The notes under the pieces: generated by a model | The model's database searches: none | What the model saw: only the letters and a program-made list of their open reading frames with translations | What the model was told of the DNA's origin: nothing | From: Hepsetus odoe | Lineage: Eukaryota; Chordata; Actinopteri; Characiformes; Hepsetidae | NCBI GenBank assembly: GCA_017165825.1 | Contig: CM029367.1 | Location: forward strand, 30,304,705 to 30,368,704 | Length of the DNA: 64,000 nucleotides | Direction of reading: 5' to 3' | Made by a program: the position numbers and the translations under genes | In this document: in pieces, positions 46,597 to 57,736 of the stretch | Numbering within the stretch: the stretch's first letter is position 1 | How the letters are laid out: every line of letters starts with the position of its first letter

Positions 46597-48534
46597 AATC
46601 CATGAAAATTCTCATTTGAACAAACAGTTTGGAAAGTTTTTGATTAAAAGCCAGACGATTGAGAGAGAAGAAGGGACTTTCAGCTTTCTGGGCCTGGCCT
46701 TTATATCTCTGAATCTGAAATTGACGGCAAAATTGTCAGCGTTGAAAATGCACTCATGTTTATTCTGCCTGGCCGCTCTGTTGTTTCTTATGAAATGGAA
46801 AGTGCTTTTTTTATTCTTCCTCGTGCCAAGATTTTATGAGGAGTTGTGCAAGCAGTGCTAGTCAGGGCTGATAAAAGGCAGTCATTGTAACCCCTGCCAC
46901 TGAAAATGTGATTGATGTGAGCGCAACTAGTATTGCATCAAAGGTGCTGTCACAAGGCTTTTTGCAGATGGGACACGATGTAGAGCCCATGGGGGGAAAC
47001 GACGGGTCCCAGATCTGTTTTATACACAGACACATGCAAGCGCATCCTCTGGGTAAACGAATGCAGTCGCGTTCTGGTTTCTTCTTTCTTCTTTTGAGTT
47101 TTGCTCTCGTTTAGCAAGGGAACGGGTAAATTCCCATTGCTTTATTTCTGCAGAATAAAACAATGATGTGGAATGAAAGGAAGACCATTACGTACCGCAT
47201 CCTCCGAAGCCCGTCTGTGACGGACATTTAACAGATATAGACGCAGGCTGTAAAAGGCCTACTGTTCGCAAAAGACTTTCTGTTCACTTTAATTTCAATT
47301 TCAGAACAACTAAACTCGCCTTATCCTTCAGCGTGCCTATGTTTCATTGAATGGGGAATTATAATAATCAAACACAATGGCCCAGCCTCGTGCTTATACT
47401 TCAGCGAAGGCTGATTTAGTGCTCTCCCTAAAGAAAGACCTCACTTTTCCTCTACCCACAGCATCAGCCTCCATTCATGCATAGCTTTTTTAAAAAACTT
47501 TATAATAAACAAGTTTACCTCAAGTTTTCCTTTCTCTGTTCAAGTCTTCTTGATGTATTTATGAGCTCTGCAATAAATAACAGCATGCCCTAACAATCAT
47601 AATGCAGTTTTCAGTCTGTCATGAGGGAGTGCTTCCCCATTGGGCTTTGAAAGTTCAGACGTACTTGTTGAATAGTGTCTCTCACGCTGAATATGTACAG
47701 TACACTTGCCTCAAGGTTCCTCTCTCCTCTGCTTTCCCTTCTATTCAGGTTATGCGGTGTGGATTTTTCTTCCTCACTCTCTGCTTTTTCCAGTTTCAAC
47801 CTAAAAACAAACAGACTCTTTTATATGGTTTCACGCTCCTTTTGAGTAGCTGTCCTTCTCCGAGCACATGAAGCCTGATTTCCATGAGTAAACGCTGCCA
47901 GCTCAGGGTGTGCTGTTCTGGAGAGGATGTCCCATGAGGCCTGCGTGTTTCGCATTATCCCTCTATTCCGTGTTTGTTCTTATACATCTTCAGGTCTAGA
48001 ATGGCCTGACTGTGCATGAAAAACAGAGAAAAACAGGAATCTTCAGCATGATCCTGCCAGGAGACACTATAAAAATGAGGAGTTACCTTTTTAACACCGA
48101 AATAAATGTCAACATGTTGTATTGGCTAACCTTTCATATTGGCTTTTTAGCATGTTAGCAGCATGTGATGTGCCTTTGGGATGCACTGCACACTACAGTC
48201 ACATATTTCCTGCACTCCTGGCGTACATGGCTCCAAGGAATGAACCAGGTAACGAAGCAATTGAATGAGATTGTCTGGTTTATGGAGGATTCCCTGCTTG
48301 CATAAACCCTGCCTAACCTTCCTGCAAATGTTACCAAGGTTTTAGGTTTTCTTTACATTTATCTTCAGATTTTTGAAGGAAAGTAACAATTATAGTCCAT
48401 TATAGCTTATTATCAGATTCACTAATTAACACCATGTTTAAAAAAGATAGACAGATAAGAGGAAATGCTCTTTTGAGAACATTCATAAAAACACACATGT
48501 TTGAGATTCACAAAAACATTCTTGTTATTCTTGC
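46596..48534. other. unique sequence, candidate regulatory block at 47130-47350
   Basis: No repeats recognised. The part around 47200-47350 (GTCTGTGACGGACATTTAAC, GTAAAAGGCCTACTG) looks non-repetitive and of mixed composition. The frames near 46538-46861 and 47602-47871 show no domains. Confidence 0.35.
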
Positions 48535-48791
48535 AGTCCAGGGTTCATGAAGGACATACTTCTATGGACGTCAGCTGACTTTGCTTCCGTTCTCGGTGGA
48601 GATGATCCCGCACTGCTTCTGTATCTGAAATGGCTCAGGTTTTACTGAAAATGAGAGCCAAAAACTTTGTCCTTCAAGAAGCCTGGAGAACTGTTCCTCA
48701 ACAAGGCATTAGAATGCAAGAAAATCTGGAAATTTGGAAGCGAAAAATGAATAAACAAGGAATGGCTTGAGACTTTTGCACAGTGCTGGAT
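48535..48791 (-). mobile_element. Tc1-like transposon remnant keeping one inverted end
   Basis: ACTTTTGCACAGTGCTGG at 48773-48790 matches the right end of the element at 60.7-61.3 kb (ACTTTTGCACAGTGCTGT). The body shares CTGGAGAACTGTTCCTCA with the 25.5 kb remnant. This copy links the two groups of fragments into one family. The other end is lost. Confidence 0.65.
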
Positions 48792-48887
48792 ACGCAGAGG
48801 TCATATTATTATTATATCGAAACATATATGTGATAAATATGTATATATAAATATATATATTTGAAATTTTCACTCATGATGCATAAA
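48792..48887. other. AT-rich spacer
   Basis: TATATAAATATATATAT-type low-complexity sequence. Confidence 0.6.
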
Positions 48888-48914
48888 ATGTGTGTGTGTG
48901 TGTGTGTGTGTGTC
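48888..48914. repeat. (TG)n microsatellite
   Basis: About 13 TG units. Confidence 0.95.
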
Positions 48915-49493
48915 AGTCACTGAGCTTTCTGAATGCAGGCTCTTCTCAGCTCTGTTTGATATGAGTTACTTTGAGACACAGTTCAGTTTTCAGAACCCCT
49001 CTGAAGCAGAGCTGTGGAGAAAAACTTCGCTCTCAGTGCCACCCCAACGTTCACTTCTCTCCAGCTTATGAATGCTGCTCAGCTTTGTCGAGAAAAAAAG
49101 CGAAAAAGCTGAGCACACACACTCACCAGTGCTTGTTCGTTCTGAGTTTACTGCAGGCTGCAGGCCTTGGGTGGCTTCAGTGTATGGCCTTAGAGATTAC
49201 ACTGCTATTGTACCCTTCCGTTTGGCTCCTCAGGATGGTAATTAGAATCTCAGAGGGGATCCGCAGGATGCCTTAAATGATTTACAGTGGATGGGGGCTC
49301 GACACACACCTTCAGCTTGGGGGAAATGCAATTTTTTATTTCTTTTTTTACTGCGCAAGCTAAAAGAGCCCACAGCCATACTGTAGAAATGAGGGAATTC
49401 TTCAGCTCCGAACACCTGGAAGGTCACAATGTACCGCATGTTTTCTCAGCGCCAAGGTGTGTGTGATGTGTGGTGATGTACTTCAGCAGCAAC

Positions 49494-49495
<2 letters not shown>
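48915..49495. other. unique sequence
   Basis: No repeat recognised. The frame at 48971-49276 has no domain. Confidence 0.4.

Positions 49496-49522
<27 letters not shown>
49496..49522. repeat. (GT)n microsatellite
   Basis: About 13 units. Confidence 0.95.
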
Positions 49523-49524
<2 letters not shown>

Positions 49525-50080
49525 TGAGTTACAAAAAAGTTACTCATCCACAGCAGGCTGGCCTCCGGGCTCCAGTGGTAGAAGGTAAGCAGGGAGTTGT
49601 TAATGCAGAGAAAGAGCAGCATGGAGAGCTGCTTAAATGCATGGAGGCTGATTTCGTATGCCACAAGCTTTTGGTATTAGCATTCAAGAGACACCTCATT
49701 TTTGAACAGGCAAAGTTTTTAGCAGATGGGGGACATCATGGTTTCCTGGCAAGGAGGTAGCAACCAAAGTGCAGAACAAAAAACGCGCTGTCATCTGCAA
49801 CCTGACAGAGAAGCTTTCCCATATTTTTATTCTTCTGAGAGAAAGTGGAACTTTGGAAAAGAGTGATGGCGAAGGAACTTCCTTTTCTTTTGTATAAAAA
49901 AGCAGCAGCAGTGCTGCACTCTCTGATTGACTGATTTCTGAGTGAAGAACCCAGAACTCTGACTAATAACTATTGCTGCATGCAGTTGGATCTCCATCAT
50001 GGCCTGAAGTTGCCTGTCGAAACTTCTCCCGTGGCAACATGTTGGGCTTTTCATGTTTCTTTTAAACAGGAAGCATCTCT
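49523..50080. other. unique sequence
   Basis: No feature recognised. The GAAGGTAAGC at 49579-49588 resembles a splice donor, but no open exon context supports it. Confidence 0.4.
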
Positions 50081-50231
50081 AAATTTAAGCAGATGCTCTT
50101 ATCTAAAGTGACTGCCATTTCATAGTTACAGTCTCCCTGGAGAAACTTGGAGTTGAGGGTTTTTGCTTAGGAACTCCTAAACCTGCAACCTGCAATCTTG
50201 GTCCATATCCTACCACTAGACCACTACCTCA
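50081..50231 (-). mobile_element. SINE-C copy
   Basis: AAGCAGATGCTCTTATCTAA at left and CTACCACTAGACCACTACCT at right, with the degraded B box side ACCTGCAACCTGCAATCTTG. Same order of motifs as the copies at 0.3 and 61.7 kb. Confidence 0.7.
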
Positions 50232-50784
50232 TTAAGACCAGGCCTCTTGATCTGTCCAGATACTGCCCCAAATAAAGTACAAATCAAGCATACATCACTT
50301 TACAGTAAAAAAATAATACTGTGTTATCTCAGCTACACATGGTGGTTGAACCACTGCAGAGAAGATGCTTTCATCATGGATGCTGCTCTCTCTCTCGTGA
50401 CGCGATTAGCTTTCACTTTAAAGGAAGAGTAGCTGCAGGGTGGACTGCATTTAACTGAGACCTCTGGTGCAGGCAGGGCTGTGGTCGACCCCAGAGTTCT
50501 TTGGGTCTTCCCTGCTCCTCAGGCAAGGAGTTAATAGTCAGCTGGAATAGCTCCCTATGATGGGACAGTAAGGGAGAAGCCTCAAAAAGCCTACGCTTAT
50601 TCTATGCCAAGAAAACCCCTGATAGAAAAGAAACCTGGGCTTGCTCAGAAAGGAACAATTTGCCACTTTTGGCATAAATCCTAACATCTCTCTGGAAAGT
50701 GACAGAAGAAAACCTCGTTTAAACCAACTGTTACCTTTAAAAAGGAAGGCAAAAATCCAACACTTAAAATCTTCATCTCCTTTA
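50232..50784. other. unique sequence
   Basis: No feature recognised. Confidence 0.4.
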
Positions 50785-51035
50785 AGCTGCTCCCATTGGC
50801 CAGAGCAGATCATCCAGCTCCACTTCTTCCTGTCCTCTGCCTCTTCCTCTTTCATACTTACTGCCTGCATGTCCTCTCTCACCACATCCATAAACCTCCT
50901 CTTTGTCCTTCCTCTTCTCCATGTGCCAGGCATTTCCATCTTCAACATCCTTCTCCTCTGCACATGTCCAGAGTCTCCAAATCGTCTAACCAAGCTGTCC
51001 CTCGTAGAAACTTTATTCCTAATCCTGTCACCCCC
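50785..51035 (-). mobile_element. LINE 3' fragment
   Basis: The minus-strand translation shows HVQRRRMLKMEMPG, RGRTKRRFMDVVREDMQA and KKWSWMICSGQ, the end of the LINE protein. The part upstream of HVQRR is deleted or out of frame. It is 5'-truncated. Confidence 0.82.
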
Positions 51036-51089
51036 AACACATTATAATACTTAATTCTTATAATATATGTATTTTTTTATTTTGGTCCC

Positions 51090-51090
<1 letters not shown>
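51036..51090. other. AT-rich spacer
   Basis: Leads into a microsatellite. Confidence 0.5.
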
Positions 51091-51121
<31 letters not shown>

Positions 51122-51142
51122 GAAGAAGAAGAAGAAGAAGAA
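51091..51142. repeat. (ATT)n(GAA)n compound microsatellite
   Basis: About ten ATT units followed by about seven GAA units. Confidence 0.95.
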
Positions 51143-51349
51143 ATGAAAATATTATTTTCTGATTATATTCCAGAGTTAATAAATCCAGAAACTTCCAGCA
51201 AATGTGTAAAGTTATGTGTGAGCAGAGTCAGCATGGAGCTTTGGAAGATGTCATCCAGTCACAGCTGAAAAGGTTCACCTGTAGTCTTCCCAGAAGGGAG
51301 ATTACAGTCCAATCAAATCTTGCAGCAGAGTGAGGATCATTAGTACGTC
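51143..51349. other. unique sequence
   Basis: No feature recognised. Confidence 0.4.
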
Positions 51350-51616
51350 GGGGCAGCGGTGGCCTAGTGGTTAGGGCGTTGCCCCTGCATTAGAAGATTG
51401 TGGGTTCGATTCCCTCACAAGTAGGTTGCCCTGAGGTACCCTTGAGCGAGGTACCCTTGAGCAAGGTACCATCCCTGTCACTGCTTCCCGGGGGCTTTCA
51501 ATAGCTGCCCACTGCTGCACAGTGTTTGCATTCATGGGTTAAATGCAGAGGTCCAATTTCGTTGTGGTTCACTGTGCTGTGACCTCGCAATGACAAGGGT
51601 TGTCACTTTCACTTTA
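51350..51616 (+). mobile_element. SINE-A, full length with duplicated core
   Basis: Head GGGGCAGCGGTGGCCTAGTG, A box GGCCTAGTGGTTAGGGCG, B box GGGTTCGATTCCC, 3' end GTCACTTTCACTTTAC. The unit AGGTACCCTTGAGC(G/A) is present twice (51434-51448, 51449-51463), so the core is 15 bp longer than in other copies. Both promoter boxes look functional. Confidence 0.95.
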
Positions 51617-52522
51617 CTGCCATCTTCAAGTTCTATACTTTTAGGACATTCTGGTAAAGTTCATTTGGAAAAATTATAAACTGTTCCATTTTTACTCATA
51701 ACACAATAACCTACAGTCATTTTTAACGTTGTCCAAAACAAGCGTGGGAATAAAAGCACGTGCCTGCTTCCATGTGATAAAAAGAGAAGTGCAGTTGTTC
51801 AGGTTGTTCCATTTTTCAAGAGCCAATGATTCATAGCTGCATTCATTTCACTCACATCCCCTAAAATATCATCCAGGCAGATTGAAGAACCCAAAAGTTT
51901 GGGTTAGAGCCAGACAACTGATCTGGAAGCTGCATTGCCTTGTAATTTGTTGAAGCTTCATTTTGTAACGTCAGGACAAAATGATTGTTAGCAGACTCAA
52001 ACGAGATTAAAAGTTGGGAGTAGTGAATGTGATTTAAATTGAATATTCAATATGAACCCTATCTTTTTGTTTTAATTATTTAATTACGTGAGCTAATCTC
52101 ATTGGCCAGCTTCAAGTAGCCAGAGACTGCCAGCCTACTCACCCAGAAAGTGAATCCCTGTATGGTCACTTGGACTTTCAGTCATGTATGACCGTGTCAT
52201 GAGCAGGGATTGAATTTGTTCTCTCCTGATAACAGGAGCAGTGCTTGGAAACGGCACCAGTCGGGAGGGAATGTAAATTTGATATCTTTAATAAAACTCT
52301 TCAAATATAAAGGATTGCTTTAGGTGTCAGCCACAGTTCTGTCTTGCAAATTGTGATATTTATAGCAGAGCCTTTATACTTGTGATTTCCTTTTATCAAG
52401 GCCAGATTTATTCATGTGTTTCCTGGGCGGTACAGCTTTGGCTTTTCTGAAATAAAGACAAATTCCAGTCTGAAAGTGGCTGTTCTTCTCTCTCTCTGTC
52501 CTCCGCATCACCTCTGTTCAAA
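51617..52522. other. unique sequence
   Basis: No feature recognised. Confidence 0.4.
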
Positions 52523-52778
52523 GGGCAGAGCTGGTCTAGACGTTAGGGTCTAGGCCCCAGGATCAGAAGAGTGCGGGTTTGAATTCCAAACCAGGAGGTC
52601 TTATTCCTCTCCTTGATAACTTGAGCAAGATACCATTCCCATCACTGCTCCCTGGGCAGCTTTAAATAGCTTCCCCCTGCTGCACGTGTGTGTGGGTGAA
52701 ATGCAGAGGAAGCATTTCGTTGAGTTTCACTGTGTACTATGCTGTTTCACAATGGCAATTAGTCACTTTCACTTCACT
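52523..52778 (+). mobile_element. SINE-A copy abutting a LINE fragment
   Basis: Head GGGCAGAGCTGGTCTAGACG, B box GGGTTTGAATTCC, a core disrupted by a short insertion (TTATTCCTCTCCTTGATAAC, then TTGAGCAAGATACC) and 3' end GTCACTTTCACTTCAC. Confidence 0.9.
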
Positions 52779-53400
52779 TCCCTTCACCGACATGCCCAGT
52801 AAAGTCTACACCATTTACCACTCTCTCTTTCCCTTGGGTACACTCTCTATCACTTCATCTAACTCACTGCAGAATTCTTCTCCTATCTGACACTCTCTTC
52901 ACCTCCAGAACACTCTTCGCATACTCTTCCTTCCACCTCCCTCATTCCTCCTCCTTCCATCCATACCATGGAATAACAATTTATGCCCTCCTCCAGTACA
53001 CCTGGCCTTACTACCCTTCCATCTAGTCTCTCACACAACCTTCCTTCTCTCCATCATATCAGCTAATTCTCTACCTTTACCAGTCATGGCTGCTGGTATG
53101 AGGTTCCTACTCTCACTTCCACTCTCCTTCTCTTCCTTCTCTGCTCCTGCCTCTGTACGTGCCTTCCTCCTCTTCTTCTTCTTAACCTTGGGCCAACAGA
53201 AGCCCACGTTCCACACTGTAGGCTAACAGCACCGGTGGTGGTCGTTAACCCGGGCCTCGACCGATCCCGTATGGAAGTCTGTTTCATTGTCTGCATATTG
53301 ATTAGGCAAAAGTTTACATCCGATTCCCTTCCTGACATAACTCTCCCCATTTATCCGGGCTTGGGACCGGCTTGTGCCTCCCTAATGGCTGGGTTGTACC
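52779..53400 (-). mobile_element. LINE 5' fragment with the start of the endonuclease protein
   Basis: The only 5' LINE piece in the window. On the minus strand the 5' part (from about 53390) contains GGGTTAACGACCACCACCGG. A coding start with MTGKGRELADMMERRKV follows (near 53085-53034), typical of the beginning of the EEP endonuclease in fish LINEs. After a deletion, further endonuclease-region pieces follow (about 52980-52790, including GGCATGTCGGTGAAGGG), with frameshifts. No reverse-transcriptase part is present. Confidence 0.7.
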
Positions 53401-54472
53401 TGAGATGCTGATTCTGGTTTAAAATGACACAATGCCTTTCCGCACTCATCAGCATTTTTAGTAGCTGGAATTGCGGCTGATTCGCTGATTTGAATCTCCA
53501 ACTGAGGGCAGATTGATCGCCGTGGTGCTGCGGGACCACTCATCGATTGATTACGCTGCCTGTGGGTATGAACTCAGCCGTAGCATTTGTCAGTGTGACC
53601 ATAAAAGGTCCTGAGAGGTGCAAACCATATCATCATGGGAGAATTCAACAGGCCGCACGAATTCAGATCATTGCTCCATGACTATGCGCTACATGCTGTA
53701 ATGCTGATGTCTGTGACCCAGTTTGTGCCGTTTATATCTCAGCGGTGAGAAGCAGCTACTGTGAAATGATTGTGTTTCTCAACTAATTTGGAGCTCCTTC
53801 TTCCTAAATGTGAAGCAGGCAGGGAAGTTTCTGTATTCTGTATTTTTAGACTACACTATCCTTCATTTTCTAAAGCAGTGTTAATGTGCAGGGGGATGGC
53901 ATCTTGCTGTAAATGGATCAATCCCGTGTGTTTTGGCATGCTGGGTTTGTGTGCATGATGCAGGGCTGGCATGTCACTGAGTCCCTGGGCTTTGCATATC
54001 TTACACGCTCTGTGATTACAGCAGCGAACGGCTGCAGCCAGCTGTCCATGAAGACGGCAGCAGCTCATAGATTTGCAGCAGAGCTCAGGGGCAGGAGTAT
54101 TACACGAGACACTGGCAGTTGAAGACCGGCCTTGATGAGAAACAGCGCTCATGGATGATGAGCCTTGAATCCTTAAGATAAATGCTCACACGAATGGCTT
54201 TGGGTTTGAGTCCTGGGTGTCTTGTGGGGACTTTAGCTCCTACACACAAACAGAAAGGTGACGTGTCTGTAAAAAATCGTCATTTAAATGAATGATTTAT
54301 CATGAATCGCTCTCAGTATGTAATTATAAGAAAGGACTATTTAAAAACAAAAAAATTTATTAATCAATAAATCAATTATCTGGGCATCTTCAGATTTAGC
54401 TACACAAATAAAAAGTACTGCTTCCATTCTGTAGTGTTAATTGAATTTATTATACCAGGTTTAGAGTAGGGT
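53401..54472. other. unique sequence
   Basis: No repeats recognised. The 98-codon minus frame at 53856-54152 has no domain. Confidence 0.4.
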
Positions 54473-54778
54473 GGTGTAATGATGCAGTGGGTAACGCTGT
54501 CACCTCACAGTGAGAGGGTCCTGGGTTCGGTTCCCTGGCGGGATGGTCTAGGTCCTTTCTGTGTGGAGTGGTTCTCCCCATGTCTGTGTGTGTTTCCTCC
54601 GGGTGATCTGGTTTCCTCCCACTGTCCAAAGACCCGGAGATGCTAAATTGTCCCCCTAGGTGTGAGTGTGTGTATGAGTGTGAATATATTTGTCTGTGTA
54701 TCTGCCCTGTGATGCACTGGTGACCTGTCCATGTGAGAGCTGGGACAGACTCGGCTCAGAAAATGAGTGAGTGAGTGC
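54473..54778 (+). mobile_element. SINE-B, near full length
   Basis: Head GGTGTAATGATGCAGTGGGT, B box GGGTTCGGTTCCC, body TTTCTGTGTGGAGTGG, GTTTCCTCCGGGTGATCTGG and GGTGACCTGTCC. The end is AAAATGAGTGAGTGAGTG. It is the most complete SINE-B copy here. Confidence 0.85.
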
Positions 54779-54910
54779 ATAAGAGGTGAGTGTGTTCACT
54801 AGTGATACATAAAGGACAAATTAAATGAAGGGGACACATTCACTGTTAACAGTTTGTTTACAGACTCAGGCGTTTCATTCCAGTCTAATAGAAAGCCATG
54901 AAAGTTGAAA
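54779..54910. other. unique spacer
   Basis: Short spacer between SINE-B and SINE-A. Confidence 0.4.
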
Positions 54911-55152
54911 GTGAAGTGAAAGTGACTGCTTGTCTTTGTGAAACACAACACAGTGAACCACAATGAAATGCAACCTCTTTATTTAACCCACACACATGTG
55001 CAGCAGGGTGCAGCTATTTAAAGCACCAAGGGCACAGTAACGGTTACGGTACCTTGCTCAAGGGTACCTCAGAGCAACCTACTGGTCTGGGATTCAAACC
55101 AATGACCTTCCGATCCTGGGACCTAGTCCCTAAACACTAAGCCACCGCTGCC
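54911..55152 (-). mobile_element. SINE-A, full length with likely target duplication
   Basis: GTGAAGTGAAAGTGAC at left, core GGTACCTTGCTCAAGGGTACC, B box GGGATTCAAACC, head CACTAAGCCACCGCTGCC. The flanks AAGTTGAAAGT (54902-54912) and AAGTTAGAAGT (55155-55165) match at 9 of 11 positions. Confidence 0.92.
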
Positions 55153-55419
55153 ACAAGTTAGAAGTTTATTAAATAAAACTCCAGTGTTACATAGTAGAAT
55201 TATATTTCCTAACTGAAGGTAATGAAGGCAAACCCTTGACAATGCAGGAGAAACCATCCAAGACCCCTTTTTTCTGAGAGTGCATGGTCATTATTAAAAG
55301 AAAAGTTGAAGGCAAAACTGTCTTTTAGCACCAAATAAGAGTCGAACGGTAGTTCCATATACAGCTGTTATCCAGAAGTGTTTTATTAGAAGATGTTTTG
55401 ATTTGTGACAGATGGAAAC
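55153..55419. other. unique sequence with the end of a dispersed repeat
   Basis: CCCTTTTTTCTGAGAGTGC at 55265-55283 matches the end of the repeat at 29.7-30.0 kb. No more of that repeat is clear. Confidence 0.35.
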
Positions 55420-55905
55420 CAGTGAGATGGTTTGTGACAGACGGGTACCAGTGAGAGTAAAAGGTAAGATTTACAGGACAGTAGTGAGACCAGCTATGTT
55501 GTACGGGTTGGAGATGGTGGCGCTGATGAAAAGACAGGAGGCGGAGCTGGAGGTGTCAAAGTTAAAGATGCTGAGATGTTCACTGGGTGTGACAGGAATT
55601 AGAAATGAGTATATTAGAGAGACAGCTGAGGTTGGACGTATTGGAAACAAAGTTAGAGAAGCAAGGTTGCACTGGTTTGGACATGTCCAGAGGAGAGACG
55701 AGGAGTATATTAGGAGGAGAATGTTGAAGATGGAGCGGCCAGGAAAGAGGTGAAGAGGAAGACCAAAGAGGAGCATTATAGACGTGGTGAGAGAGGACAT
55801 GCAGGCGGTCAGTTTGAAGAAGGACGATGCAGAGGACCGGAAGAAATGGAGATGGATGATCCGCTGTGGTGACCCTTATAAGGGAGCAGCCGAAAGAAGA
55901 ACATA
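55420..55905 (+). mobile_element. LINE 3' end with the protein C-terminus
   Basis: The frame shows KGKIYRTVVRPAMLYGLE, MKRQEAELEVSKLKMLR, HWFGHVQRRDEEYIRRRM and stops at PGKR (stop at 55751-55753). The remaining C-terminal codons follow without a frameshift (DVVREDMQAV, DDAEDRKKWR). It ends near GGGAGCAGCCGAAAGAAG. The copy is 5'-truncated and carries one premature stop. Confidence 0.85.
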
Positions 55906-56599
55906 AAGCTGAAGTGAAGTGGATATGAATAAGCTGAGCTAAGTTGAGTTATTATAATGGACTAGATGCAATTTAACTACTTCTACTTCTGCTCTTCTGC
56001 AGAATTTTCATATAACAGTCCTTTACTTTATTGTTTATTCTGGAGACTTTTTCCCATCACGTAAACACAGACATCTTTATGTCCTACCCCTTACATTTTC
56101 AGATCAGACTCCTTATTCATACATATTGGGAGAATTTACCTTTATTTTTATTTTGCATGACTTTGTCTTCTCAATATCAAGGCCCATTGAAACCTAAATG
56201 GACAGTAATACACAGAAAAGGTATGTCCATCAGGGCAGATCACATGACAGTCACAACATGAAAAACATGACAAACCAAACCAGAAGATGCTCCAGGGAGA
56301 GTGGACGGTGGAGAAAAGGGCTGTGTAGAGTGTGATGTCCCTGACAGCAGACATGGATGAAAGTGATGCAGTGCGGTAGATTTTTTTTATTGGAGTTGAC
56401 GTTCGAATGCCATTGAATTATATTCATGGTGTGAGCTTCTGTTTGCTTTTTACAAAAACAGCCAATAGGAATGCTTTTTACTTTTACTTTATATTTCAGG
56501 ACTTTTTCACTGCACAGAGTAATGACATGAAGATGTTTTATTAAAGTCCTCCTAGCTGCCTTTCTTTGAAAGGAAAAGTAACTTTTTTTTTTTTCTGTT
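55906..56599. other. unique sequence
   Basis: A poly-T run at 56584-56595 is next to the following LINE piece. No other feature. Confidence 0.4.
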
Positions 56600-56905
56600 A
56601 GGGTTCACCGAAGTGGATCATCTGTCTTCGTTTCTTCCTGTCCTCTGCATCTTCTTTCACTCTGACCGCCTGCAAGTCCTCTCTCACACATCCACATCCA
56701 TAAACCTCCTCTTTGTCCTTCCTCTTCTCCTCTTTCCTGGCAGCTCCATCCTCAACATCCTTCTCCTGATATATTCCTCATCTCTCCTCTGCACATGCAG
56801 TCTCGCTTATCTCCAAACTGTCCAATCTGAGCCTCTAAAAAGCGAATCCTCTCCATCCTCATCACTCCCAGCACAAATCTCAGTATCTGTAACTCCACAT
56901 GTTCA
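56600..56905 (-). mobile_element. LINE 3' fragment
   Basis: The minus strand order is ATATCAGGAGAAGGATGTTG, then GCTGCCAGGAAAGAGGAG, AAGGACAAAGAGGAGG and GGATCATCCACTTCGGTGA-like end sequence. It corresponds to the last coding part plus the start of the 3' UTR. The frame is broken. Confidence 0.75.
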
Positions 56906-57675
56906 AAAAAAAAGTAGTAGTTCACCTCCACTGATTATGGGCAATATCCTCAAATGTCCAGGCTACTCCTGCTCTGCTTTAAAAGGGCTTCTTTTACACA
57001 ATATGGTGCAACATTTGACACACGCTTTTATCAAAACACACAAAGCGAAAGAGCTGTTAATGAAAAGGGTAGAGTAAGGATAGGAGAGAGTTCATTACCT
57101 CAAATTCATATCATAAAAGTAACTTGAGAAATTGCAAGGCGACATAAATATGCCATTTACGTGCGCCGAGTTGTGAGCGTAGAGAAAGATGGCAGATGTT
57201 ATGTGTGACCATATTAATATGCACCTGTCTGCCTGTTTCGATCGGCAGGCATTATTTAAACACAGTAGGGAGGCCACAAAGAGACAGAAAACAGATCCTC
57301 ATTTATATTCATCTCTGCCTTTCTCTTTCTTTCTCTCCCTCTTCATCCACTTGCTTTGTCTGTTATTCTCATCCTCACTACCGCCATGTGGTTTACATCG
57401 TGTTGCTCCTGGATACCACACTCCTCTGTACACTCGAGAGCTGCCGGGTGTCACTGACTCTCCCTGCTCCAACTGGGAGCCTGGGCCAATTTGGTATATT
57501 GTTTTTCAAGGAATCCGGTAATTACCGAAAGAGAAAGTGGATTAATGAGAGTCAGTGTGCTGCAGAGAGAAGACCACTGTTTGTTCTGACTGAGGACTCC
57601 TAATTGATTTAGCATGCTCTAAACAACAGGATTCAGCTTGTTATTGCTGGTTGTGCAAATCAGATTGGATGGTTT
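56906..57675. other. unique sequence
   Basis: No repeats recognised. The frames at 57189-57603 are pyrimidine-rich and have no domain. Confidence 0.4.
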
Positions 57676-57681
57676 TACACA

Positions 57682-57735
<54 letters not shown>
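57676..57735. repeat. (CA)n(TA)n compound microsatellite
   Basis: About 19 CA units (with one T change) followed by about nine TA units. Confidence 0.95.

Positions 57736-57736
<1 letters not shown>

Noticed and set aside
46434..46861. Frames spanning the (TG)n tract
   Set aside because: Val/Cys repeats come from the microsatellite.
49560..49600. Possible exon end at GAAGGTAAGC
   Set aside because: A lone donor-like motif; the upstream frame starts in a microsatellite and has no domain.
57189..57603. Overlapping 110- and 135-codon frames
   Set aside because: Pyrimidine-rich low-complexity sequence, no domain and no splice signals.
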